NCBI GenBank assembly: GCA_964367585.1
Contig: CAYIYH010000012.1
Coordinates: forward strand, 1-49,403
Reading direction: 5' to 3'
Source: CAYJGJ01 sp964367585
Lineage (GTDB): Bacteria > Bacillota > Clostridia > Peptostreptococcales > Anaerovoracaceae
Length of the DNA stretch: 49,403 nt
The notes below the pieces were generated by a model. It was not told where the DNA came from and did not search any database. It saw only the letters and a program-made list of their open reading frames with translations. Each line of letters starts with the position of its first letter. Positions within the stretch are counted from its first letter, which is position 1. The position numbers and the translations under genes are program-made. Of the stretch, positions 33,831 through 41,776 are shown piece after piece.

Positions 33831-35084
33831 CTACTCTTGATAGCTATTTCCAACATATTGTTTTTTTACAAATGAAAGAGAACCATTTTGTATAATATTT
33901 ACATAACCCGCATTTCTAACCACTGTACCATCGCCATAAAAATAAATTCGCCCTGTCACTCCCATGTAATCTACCATATGCAATGCTTCTATAAAATCTT
34001 CTGTATTTAACGTGAGATCATCTTCTTCATCTATTATATCTGATGCATATATTAGAGCGTTATAACTATCGTATGCTAACGCAGAATTTGCACCGATTTC
34101 CAAAGTATTATTGTTTTTTTCAAGCGTACCATATTCTTCATCGTTTTCTATTATATACTCTCTAAAATCCTCCGCAAAAAAAAATATGTCATCATTGTCG
34201 GAATGTCGTTCGTCAAAAGGCTGGAATACCGTTATCCCTTCGGCATAATTATATTCAAATGTATCACCGATTATTCTATCCGTAGCAAATACTGGTACGG
34301 TAATGTTTTCTGCTCTCATCTGTTGAAGAAGCTCTCTTCCATTTGTACTGTCTAATGCGAGAAAGACTGCTTGCGGATTATTGCTTTTTAACTCCGAAAT
34401 TATATAACCCAAATGCTCGGCATCGTATTCCTGCTCAAAAACTACATTTCCACCGTATGCCTCCAATGCACTTATAAAAAATGTAGCTGCATCTCCTAAG
34501 TTATTGTTTTCACTATTAGGTTGGCTAATAACTGCAACCTTATCATAGGAATACTCTATTGAATAGTTGGCCAACATTGTGCCTTGAAAAGAATCTTGAT
34601 GAGTTACTGTAAAATGATTCCTATTAGAAGGAGTCTCTTCATTTTTGGACCCAGATGTTCCAATCAAGATTGCATCTTCTTCCTCTTCGAGAAAAGCCAT
34701 CAACTCATTTGACTCCACAAATCCGCTGGTTCCTATTATTGCAAAAACTCCACTGTGTATCATTTGCCTTGCCGAAACTTTTAATTGCCCTAAATCAGAT
34801 TCAGTATCGGCCACTACTAACTCAATTTCATACAAAACATCGTCTACATATATGTACGGGTTGCGAGAATGGGCAAATTCGATCGCCAAAAGTTCCTTAT
34901 TACCCTCTACAGAATCATCTCCGGTAAGTGGTAGTAAAACTCCTATTTTAATTATTCCCGTAGAAACTTCTCCCTGGGGATTACTATCCGGTCCAATAAT
35001 ACCGGTTTTCTCTGTTATCGAGTTAAAAATAGCGGCACTAATAATTGTGATTATCACAACGAATGCCATTAATCCATGCTTCAT
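33831..35084 (-). CDS. Second orphan receptor-like protein with N-terminal membrane segment
   Basis: 417 residues. The N-terminus (MAFVVIITIISAAIFNS) is hydrophobic but has no lipobox cysteine, so it is either a signal anchor or a cleaved signal. The rest is a type I periplasmic-binding fold (KIGVLLPLTGDDSVEG; IIGTSGFVESNEL; VAVISQPNSENNNLG; ALAYDSYNALIYASD), rich in acidic residues. It is the first of two tandem paralogues and is followed by the dipeptidase gene. The ligand is unknown. AAGGT precedes the ATG. The 150 bases upstream are AT-rich, with several TATAAT-like boxes and no clear -35. Confidence 0.8.
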   Translation of the reverse strand: MKHGLMAFVVIITIISAAIFNSITEKTGIIGPDSNPQGEVSTGIIKIGVLLPLTGDDSVEGNKELLAIEFAHSRNPYIYVDDVLYEIELVVADTESDLGQLKVSARQMIHSGVFAIIGTSGFVESNELMAFLEEEEDAILIGTSGSKNEETPSNRNHFTVTHQDSFQGTMLANYSIEYSYDKVAVISQPNSENNNLGDAATFFISALEAYGGNVVFEQEYDAEHLGYIISELKSNNPQAVFLALDSTNGRELLQQMRAENITVPVFATDRIIGDTFEYNYAEGITVFQPFDERHSDNDDIFFFAEDFREYIIENDEEYGTLEKNNNTLEIGANSALAYDSYNALIYASDIIDEEDDLTLNTEDFIEALHMVDYMGVTGRIYFYGDGTVVRNAGYVNIIQNGSLSFVKKQYVGNSYQE

Positions 35085-35234
35085 TATTATACCTTCTTAA
35101 TAATTTATCTCTAGTACTCATTACTAACCGATTATATATTATAATTATATCGATTTATTGAGGAAATCATATTAATTATAAGTATTTGTATCAGTTCATA
35201 TATTCAATCAATACTTTGTTTTTACAATCACTAC

Positions 35235-36197
35235 TTATTTCATCAATTGTATCACTTTTCTTAGCTTATCAATATCAGTAATACTGTTTATGTCTTTTCT
35301 AAAATTTGCACTTCCTTTTATGCCTTTGGTATACCATCCTATATGCTTTCGCATTTCGCGAACTGCCTTATAATCACCTTTTACTGTGCGTAGTTCATCT
35401 AGGTGCAACAGTATAATTTCTATTCTATCGTGCATAGAGACTGTTTGGGAAATTGATTCATTATTAAGATACCCATCTCTCAATTCTTTGAATATCCATG
35501 GATTGCCAAGCGCAGCCCTTCCAATCATTACAAATGCACACCCTGTCTCGTCTATCATTCTCTTGGCACTTTCGTAAGAATCGACATCTCCATTCCCAAT
35601 AATTGGAACTTTTGTTTTCAATACTAAACGTCTAATCGCATCCCAGTCTGCATCACCAGAATAGTACTGCTTGCGTGTTCTTGCATGTATTGCTATTGCA
35701 GAGACACCTGCCTCTTCTAATGCACTTGCAACTTCTTCATAATTTTGCGAGGCATCATTCATTCCCAATCGTATTTTAGCAGTAACTATTTTATGTGTGT
35801 TTTTTTTGATTTCTCTTACAATATCGAAAACAAGCTTCGGGTTTTGCATCAGGGCACATCCCTCGCCGTTCTTCACAACTTTGGGGACAGGACATCCGAT
35901 ATTGATATCAATTATTATATTATCTCTGCCTTCCAACTTTTTTGCTGCATATCCCATAAAAAATGGATCGCTACCAAAAATTTGATATGCGATTGGAGAT
36001 TCTTCCTTTGCGGTAAGTAAAAGAGGCTCAGTGTTTTTTTCGCTATAATAAAGGCCTTTTGCACTTATCATTTCGGAATATACCAATGAAGCGCCCATTT
36101 TTTTACATATCTTTCGCATTGGAAAATCAGTAACTCCCGCCATAGGTGCTAAAAAAAAGGGTGTCTCAAATTCTACATTTTCAATTAATAACTTCAT
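35235..36197 (-). CDS. dusB: tRNA-dihydrouridine synthase
   Basis: 320 residues. FMN-binding barrel with LAPMAGVTDFPMR (17-29) and the catalytic-cysteine block DINIGCPVPKVVKNGEGCAL (97-116, Cys102). Later FMN-site blocks are HARTRKQYYSG, NGDVDS and GRAALGNPW. It reduces uridines to dihydrouridine in tRNA D-loops using NAD(P)H. It sits 17 bases after coaX; the coaX-dusB neighbourhood near ftsH is common in clostridia. Confidence 0.94.
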   Translation of the reverse strand: MKLLIENVEFETPFFLAPMAGVTDFPMRKICKKMGASLVYSEMISAKGLYYSEKNTEPLLLTAKEESPIAYQIFGSDPFFMGYAAKKLEGRDNIIIDINIGCPVPKVVKNGEGCALMQNPKLVFDIVREIKKNTHKIVTAKIRLGMNDASQNYEEVASALEEAGVSAIAIHARTRKQYYSGDADWDAIRRLVLKTKVPIIGNGDVDSYESAKRMIDETGCAFVMIGRAALGNPWIFKELRDGYLNNESISQTVSMHDRIEIILLHLDELRTVKGDYKAVREMRKHIGWYTKGIKGSANFRKDINSITDIDKLRKVIQLMK

Positions 36198-36214
36198 AAT
36201 TCTACGTGATTTTT

Positions 36215-37003
36215 CTATTGGATGATATTTTTTTTGTAGATAAGCTGTAATCCGTCCAGTGTAAGGGTTTTATCTATTTGGTCAATGCATTTAACACCTT
36301 TTTCTATCATTGAAGACAATCCACCTGTTGCAACTACTGTAACATCGCAGTTATCTCCGTACATCTGGAAAATTTCCGCTTTCATCTTTTCTACAATAAA
36401 TTCAATCATTCCCATGTGTCCATATACTAAGCCCGACTTCATGCTATCACTTGTATTTTTACATATTGTACATCCAGGATCTTCAAGTTCGACTTTTGGT
36501 AGTTGCGCCGTTTTTTCAAAAATTGCGTCCGAGGAAATTTTCAACCCAGGAGCGATTGATCCACCCAAATACTCGGCTTCGGCAGAAATTGCACAAAATG
36601 TTGTGGCAGTCCCGAAGTCAATTATTATCAAAGGGCCTCCAAATTTGGAATATGCCGCCACAGCATTGACTATTCTATCTGCTCCAACTTGTTTTGGATT
36701 ATCATACTTGATGTGCAAACCAGTCTTGAGACCAGGTCCAACTACGAGCGGCTGCTTATTAAAATACTTTGCACACAAATGTTGGACAGTAAACAATACA
36801 GATGGTACTACCGTCGCTATTATTGCACCAGATATTTCTTCGAGTCTCAAATTCTCATGTTCGAATAACTGTTTTAATATCATCCCATATTCATCGGCAC
36901 TTTTGTTATAATCTGTTTGAAGTCGCCAATTTGCGATAAGTTTATCGTCGGCAAATACTCCTACAACAATGTTACTATTTCCAATATCTATTGCCAATAA
37001 CAT
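36215..37003 (-). CDS. coaX: Type III pantothenate kinase
   Basis: 262 residues. The ASKHA-fold phosphate loop is DIGNSN (5-10); QVGADRIVNAVAAY and DFGTATTF are the pantothenate- and ATP-site blocks. It phosphorylates pantothenate, the first step of coenzyme A synthesis, and the type III form is typical of clostridia. It begins one base after the ftsH stop, so it is probably translated from the ftsH transcript. Confidence 0.95.
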   Translation of the reverse strand: MLLAIDIGNSNIVVGVFADDKLIANWRLQTDYNKSADEYGMILKQLFEHENLRLEEISGAIIATVVPSVLFTVQHLCAKYFNKQPLVVGPGLKTGLHIKYDNPKQVGADRIVNAVAAYSKFGGPLIIIDFGTATTFCAISAEAEYLGGSIAPGLKISSDAIFEKTAQLPKVELEDPGCTICKNTSDSMKSGLVYGHMGMIEFIVEKMKAEIFQMYGDNCDVTVVATGGLSSMIEKGVKCIDQIDKTLTLDGLQLIYKKNIIQ

Positions 37004-37004
37004 T

Positions 37005-39131
37005 TTACTTATCCTCGTCTTCTACTTCCGCTTTATTAGCATCATCTTCTACAGCAACATCCTTTTCCTCATCGGCACTAGCCGTGTTTTCATCTAAAGC
37101 ATCTTCCGCATCGGACTCTGGAACGGTAGTATTAGACAATTTATCACTATCATCTTTTGATGTTTCCTCTTTTGTTGCAGATTCATCATCATTCATGTAG
37201 TCACTGTCATATTTTGCTAGCTCTTCTTCCTCTTCTTTTCTTTTTAGGAAGAACTCTTTTTCTTCTTTTTCGTTTCTTTCCTTGATGTCTTCCTCATGCT
37301 TTAAGACTTCTTGCTCAAGAGCTTCGGGAGTTATTTCACCTGTATAAAGATTTTCAAATTGTGTGCCATCTATTGTCTCGACAAGGAGTAGTGCTTGAGC
37401 AACAGCTTCTAATTTATCCAAGTTTTCATTAAGTATATTTAGAGCTTTGTTATATGCTTCGTCTACTATTCCTTTTACTTCATCGTCTATTTGTGACGCA
37501 ACAGACTCGGAGTACGCTTGCTTAGATGAAAAATCCTTCCCAATAAATACTTCTTCTGATGAACTATAATTGACCAAGCCTAGTTTAGAACTAAATCCAT
37601 ATTTTGTAACCATGTCTCTAGCAATGTCTGTGACTCTCATGATGTCATTGCTTGCACCTGTACTTACATCATCTAAAATGATTTGTTCAGCTGCTCTTCC
37701 GCCTAACAATCTAGACAACGTGTTTTTCATTCTGTTTTTAGTTTCAAAGTTTATGTCTTCTTTTGGCAAGTACATAGTGAATCCACCTGCCCCACCTCTT
37801 GGAACGATCGTTACTTGGTGTACAGGATCTGAATCAGGGATTGCCCTCATTACAATGGCATGTCCAGCCTCATGGTACGCAACTAGTCGGCGCTCTTTTT
37901 CGCTTACAACTTTACTCTTCTTAGCGGTACCGGCCATTACTTTGGTAGTTGCTTCTTCGATTTCTGTCATTCTAATTTTTCTGCCGTTTCTTCTAGCTGT
38001 AATCAGGGCTGCCTCGTTAAGCAAATTTTCGATGTCCGCAGGAGTAAATCCAGGAGTTCTTTTTGCTAAAACTTTAAGAGAGACCTCCTCGGACAAAGGT
38101 TTATTTGCGGAATGCACCTTAAATATCGCTTCTCTTCCAACCCTGTCAGGAACTCCGATCACAACTTGTCTGTCAAATCTTCCTGGGCGTAAAAGTGCAG
38201 GGTCCAATACATCAGGTCTATTCGTAGCTGCTAAGATTATTATCCCTACGTTGTCTTCAAAACCGTCCATTTCCACAAGTAGTTGGTTAAGTGTCTGTTC
38301 TCTCTCATCGTTCCCACCACCTAAACCTGCGCCTCTTTTTCTGCCGACAGCATCGATTTCATCGATAAAAACTATACATGGTGAATTCTTTTTTGCCTCG
38401 GTAAATAAATCACGAACACGAGAGGCTCCTACACCGACAAACATTTCTACGAAATCGGATCCACTTATTGTAAAGAATGGGACTTTTGCCTCTCCGGCGG
38501 TTGCTCTAGATATATATGTCTTACCAGTCCCAGGAGGACCTACAAGCAACACCCCTTTAGGGATGCGTGCTCCCAAATCATTATACTTCCTAGGATCTTT
38601 CAGAAAATCAACAATTTCCTCTAATTCAGCTTTTTCTTCCTCTAACCCTGCTACATCCTTGAATGAAAGTTTCTTGTCTCCGCCATCCTTTACCATCTTG
38701 GCTCTATTTTTTCCAAAGGTAAATGCCTTTCCATTTCCACCTTGTTTCATCATAATGTATAGCAAAAAGCCCAATGCTGCCATCATCATCAACGTTGGCA
38801 ATAGGCTGATTATACTAAAGCCACTGCTTGGCTCGTCTGTTGAAAGCTTTAAATTGCCTTCTTCAATTTGCGGAAATATATATTTCTCATCTATAATCGC
38901 TATTTCATATTGGCTAGGAGCAAAGGCTACGACTGTGCTTCCATCGTCCAATTTTGCAGTTAACTCAGTATATGTAATATTAAGTTCTTTGACCTCTTCA
39001 TTGCTGAGAAGATTTGTCATTTCTGAAAACTCGATTATTTCATAGTCGGGAACCGGTCTAAAAAAGTATCCGACCAGAACAATGACTAAAAACAATAATG
39101 CGTATCTAATAAATATCTTTGCCTTTTTCAC
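37005..39131 (-). CDS. ftsH: ATP-dependent zinc metalloprotease FtsH
   Basis: 708 residues from a GTG start. Two membrane helices (about 7-24 and 106-129) flank a short extracellular domain. The AAA module has Walker A GPPGTGKT (198-205), Walker B CIVFIDEIDAVG and the second region of homology (TNRPDVLDPALLRPGRFDRQ). The protease site is HEAGH. FtsH degrades membrane and regulatory proteins at the membrane. The last 100 residues are a highly acidic, low-complexity tail (many E/D). The frame contains an ATG five codons earlier, but AAAGGA lies six bases before this GTG, which is preferred. coaX follows. Confidence 0.95.
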   Translation of the reverse strand: MKKAKIFIRYALLFLVIVLVGYFFRPVPDYEIIEFSEMTNLLSNEEVKELNITYTELTAKLDDGSTVVAFAPSQYEIAIIDEKYIFPQIEEGNLKLSTDEPSSGFSIISLLPTLMMMAALGFLLYIMMKQGGNGKAFTFGKNRAKMVKDGGDKKLSFKDVAGLEEEKAELEEIVDFLKDPRKYNDLGARIPKGVLLVGPPGTGKTYISRATAGEAKVPFFTISGSDFVEMFVGVGASRVRDLFTEAKKNSPCIVFIDEIDAVGRKRGAGLGGGNDEREQTLNQLLVEMDGFEDNVGIIILAATNRPDVLDPALLRPGRFDRQVVIGVPDRVGREAIFKVHSANKPLSEEVSLKVLAKRTPGFTPADIENLLNEAALITARRNGRKIRMTEIEEATTKVMAGTAKKSKVVSEKERRLVAYHEAGHAIVMRAIPDSDPVHQVTIVPRGGAGGFTMYLPKEDINFETKNRMKNTLSRLLGGRAAEQIILDDVSTGASNDIMRVTDIARDMVTKYGFSSKLGLVNYSSSEEVFIGKDFSSKQAYSESVASQIDDEVKGIVDEAYNKALNILNENLDKLEAVAQALLLVETIDGTQFENLYTGEITPEALEQEVLKHEEDIKERNEKEEKEFFLKRKEEEEELAKYDSDYMNDDESATKEETSKDDSDKLSNTTVPESDAEDALDENTASADEEKDVAVEDDANKAEVEDEDK

Positions 39132-39181
39132 GTTATTTCCTTTCATATAAACGGTTAATTTATTTTATAGACGTATTTTTA

Positions 39182-39210
39182 ATTATATCACATTTTCATA
39201 GCAAATTCAA
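39182..39210 (-). promoter_or_regulatory. Promoter for ftsH inside the end of tilS
   Basis: TTGAAT (39210-39205), 17 bases ending in TGA, TATAAT (39187-39182) on the reverse strand, giving an extended -10 (TGATATAAT). It overlaps the tilS 3' end and lies about 50 bases before the ftsH start, allowing ftsH to be transcribed apart from tilS. Confidence 0.65.
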
Positions 39211-40774
39211 CAAACAAGACATTTTTTGTCACTTCATCTATAGAATATTTGCTGGAAATTCTTTTGGCTCCATCTGGAAAAAATACAGTAAGAACATTAC
39301 TCCTAATAGCAAGTAGAACTATTTCGTCGCGCAAATCTTTTGGGATTTTTTTATCAACGAACAAATCCTGAATTTTTTTGCGCTTGTCGGAAGATATGAA
39401 AATATAGTCTCCTTGAATCCTATTCCTAACTTTTAAGCAATCCAATCCATCATTATATTCATCGCTAATCTTATCACTATCAAATGCTATAGTATAACTA
39501 TTTTGTGTTCCATCTGTGATTAAATTGCGATTGGTATTTGGAGTTAATGATGGCTTTAAACACGAACTTATCTCATTATATTTATCTTTGGTAATAATCT
39601 GTGTTTTAATTTCTATACTACCATTATTACACCCATACAGTAACGGAGTATTGTTTGCAAAAATCCCAAAAGGAGTAGATTCATTGGAAAAACCAGACAA
39701 ACTGTGTTCGTTACAATTCTGGGAATACAACCTCTCCTTATTGCAAATCTCAATTTTAGAATAGATTCGTTTTAATACAAATCCATGCGGCAAATTTATA
39801 CTTTTTGTGCCCGCATCCGAAAAGATAATATTATAACAGTCTTCAAGATTATGATACGAAATATCATAATTCAAACCGAGTACATTGAAAGCCTTTATTA
39901 TCACTCTATTTATAATAGACTTATGATACATCTTTAATGAATCACAATCTATCGTAACGCATGAGGGTTCAATCTTTGCCACGACATCAAAAGCCACTCT
40001 TGCTTGTTCTTGCAAATAGTTGCTATCTACTGATGCTGTTTTTGCAAGCCTAAGCAATGCAGACTTAATATTAGAATTATATTCTCTTTGCAAGAGAGGA
40101 AGGAGCTCTAATCTTATCTTGTTACGTGTGTAAATAGGCTCGTAATTCGTCTTGTCTATACAAGGAGTCAACGAATTAAATGCGCAATACTCTTCTATTT
40201 GTCGCCTCGACACGTCGAGTAGTGGCCTGATAACCTTATTACCATCTTCGTCATATCTTATATATTCAATGCTTTTAAGGCCGTCTGTACCAACACCTCT
40301 CAATATTCTAAAAAGGATAGTTTCGCTCTGATCATCACTGTTTTGGCCTACCGCTATCGATATTTTTTTCCTGTCAATTCCATTTTTGAATAATTCATTA
40401 GCGACCGTGGCAAAAGATTCATACCTTGCAATGCGTCCAGCTTCCTCACTAGTTATTTTACGCTGGCTTGCCATTTCATTACAATCATACGTAAAAACTC
40501 TGCATGTATAGCCTTTTTTCTCACAAAAATCAACCACGAAAGCCTCATCACTTTCCGCATCGTTTGGTCTAAATTTATGATTAACATGTACTGGATACAA
40601 TTTTAAGTCTAAATCGATGGACAAACAAGTAAGCAAAAAAAACAAACATAAGGAATCCGGACCACCTGAAAGGCCTATTACGATATGCTCTCCCTTTTTT
40701 ATCATCGATTGTTCGACGATAGTTTTTATCACTTGCCTTTGTAAATCCGAAGGGGGTGCCTTCTTATCTCTCAT
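39188..40774 (-). CDS. tilS: tRNA(Ile)-lysidine synthase
   Basis: 528 residues, with the PP-loop ATP-pyrophosphatase motif SGGPDS (36-41) and the downstream blocks GQNSDDQSETILFRILRG and RPLLDVSRRQIEEYC. The C-terminal domain (VRNRIQGDYIFISS; KIQDLFVDKKIPKDLRD) is the TilS substrate-binding part. It modifies C34 of the AUA-reading tRNA-Ile to lysidine, which is essential. GAGGA lies five bases before this ATG; another ATG five codons earlier lacks a site. The usual hpt gene between tilS and ftsH is absent here. Confidence 0.94.
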   Translation of the reverse strand: MRDKKAPPSDLQRQVIKTIVEQSMIKKGEHIVIGLSGGPDSLCLFFLLTCLSIDLDLKLYPVHVNHKFRPNDAESDEAFVVDFCEKKGYTCRVFTYDCNEMASQRKITSEEAGRIARYESFATVANELFKNGIDRKKISIAVGQNSDDQSETILFRILRGVGTDGLKSIEYIRYDEDGNKVIRPLLDVSRRQIEEYCAFNSLTPCIDKTNYEPIYTRNKIRLELLPLLQREYNSNIKSALLRLAKTASVDSNYLQEQARVAFDVVAKIEPSCVTIDCDSLKMYHKSIINRVIIKAFNVLGLNYDISYHNLEDCYNIIFSDAGTKSINLPHGFVLKRIYSKIEICNKERLYSQNCNEHSLSGFSNESTPFGIFANNTPLLYGCNNGSIEIKTQIITKDKYNEISSCLKPSLTPNTNRNLITDGTQNSYTIAFDSDKISDEYNDGLDCLKVRNRIQGDYIFISSDKRKKIQDLFVDKKIPKDLRDEIVLLAIRSNVLTVFFPDGAKRISSKYSIDEVTKNVLFVEFAMKM

Positions 40775-40832
40775 AGATTCCTCGCCCATAATTTTATTTC
40801 AAAGAGCCAATATTGTTAGATGTAAAAAAGTA

Positions 40833-41663
40833 CTACTCTATATCAAAAAACAACTTAGCATTAGCATTAGTTTGACTCACAACTTCCTCATACGGTAGCC
40901 CTTTAATTTCTGCAATTTTACGAGCGACATACTCCACATTTGGACAATTGTTTCGCTTTCCTCTAAATGGCACAGGAGTAAGATATGGCATATCCGTTTC
41001 TATGAGTAGATAGTTTAATGGTATATCGGATACAACACGGACTGTCTTAACATTATTCTTATACGTTACAGGACCTGCAATAGATAGCGTTGCACCTTCC
41101 CTAATATATTCTCTCGCAACCTCACTGCTTCCGGAGAAACAGTGAAAAACTACCCTGACATCTTTAACAGAATTGCCATTTTCATCTAACCTGCAAGGAA
41201 AATAGGAAGCTCTTTCTTTTGAAAAAGCACCTTCTTCTCTAAGTATTCTATATAAATCATCATGACAATCTCTTTCATGTATAACAATTGGCACCTTCAT
41301 TTCATTTGCAAGTCTTATCTGCTCACGGAACCAAAATTGCTGTTTTTTTTTGTCGGTATTATCATAGTGATAATCTAATCCGATTTCACCGAGTGCTTTT
41401 ACTTTGTTTTGTCGAAGCAATCCTTTTAGAATAATAAACTGCTCTTGGGTAAAGTCTGTTGTGCAAGATGGATGGATTCCTACAGCTGCATAACACCATT
41501 CGTATAAGGATGCATGCTTGATAGCAAGCTGAGAGCTTGTGATATCAAACCCAACGTCCATGACATTAGACACATTTGACTCCTCGATTTCCTCTATTAT
41601 TTTAGCACGCTCAAATGTCTTGAATCCATCATTGTTAACGTGCGCGTGTGAATCAAATAACAT
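40833..41663 (-). CDS. tatD: TatD-family metal-dependent hydrolase
   Basis: 276 residues. Metal ligands in DSHAHVNND (His6, His8), GEIGLDYHY, VIHERD and CFSGSSE, with ETDMPYL near the end: the full TatD pattern. Relatives are Mg-dependent DNA exo/endonucleases. There is a family insertion around residues 150-165 (SYFPCRLDENGNSVKDV) that I do not see in short TatD forms. It follows metG on the same strand, a standard pairing, with a hairpin-forming gap between them. Confidence 0.92.
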   Translation of the reverse strand: MLFDSHAHVNNDGFKTFERAKIIEEIEESNVSNVMDVGFDITSSQLAIKHASLYEWCYAAVGIHPSCTTDFTQEQFIILKGLLRQNKVKALGEIGLDYHYDNTDKKKQQFWFREQIRLANEMKVPIVIHERDCHDDLYRILREEGAFSKERASYFPCRLDENGNSVKDVRVVFHCFSGSSEVAREYIREGATLSIAGPVTYKNNVKTVRVVSDIPLNYLLIETDMPYLTPVPFRGKRNNCPNVEYVARKIAEIKGLPYEEVVSQTNANAKLFFDIE

Positions 41664-41697
41664 TCAAATAAGACTCCTATTTTTATCTCTATGTAAC

Positions 41698-41753
41698 AAA
41701 TGAATAGTCATTTGTGATGAAATTAAGATTTAAATCACAACGACTATTCATTT
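41698..41753. repeat. Long imperfect hairpin between metG and tatD
   Basis: AATGAATAGTC (from 41699) and GACTATTCATT (to 41752) pair perfectly, and inside them TTTGTGAT pairs with ATCACAA with one bulge, leaving a 14-base loop. Neither strand has a run of T residues directly after it. It may be an RNA processing or stability element of the metG-tatD transcript, or a terminator of unusual form. Confidence 0.5.
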
Positions 41754-41776
41754 TGCTTTAGTTATTAAATTATCTA

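Noticed and set aside
37570..39045. A 491-codon open frame on the plus strand opposite ftsH
   Set aside because: It is antisense to a complete FtsH with all catalytic motifs, has no ribosome binding site and encodes a low-complexity Ser/Pro/Leu-rich product.
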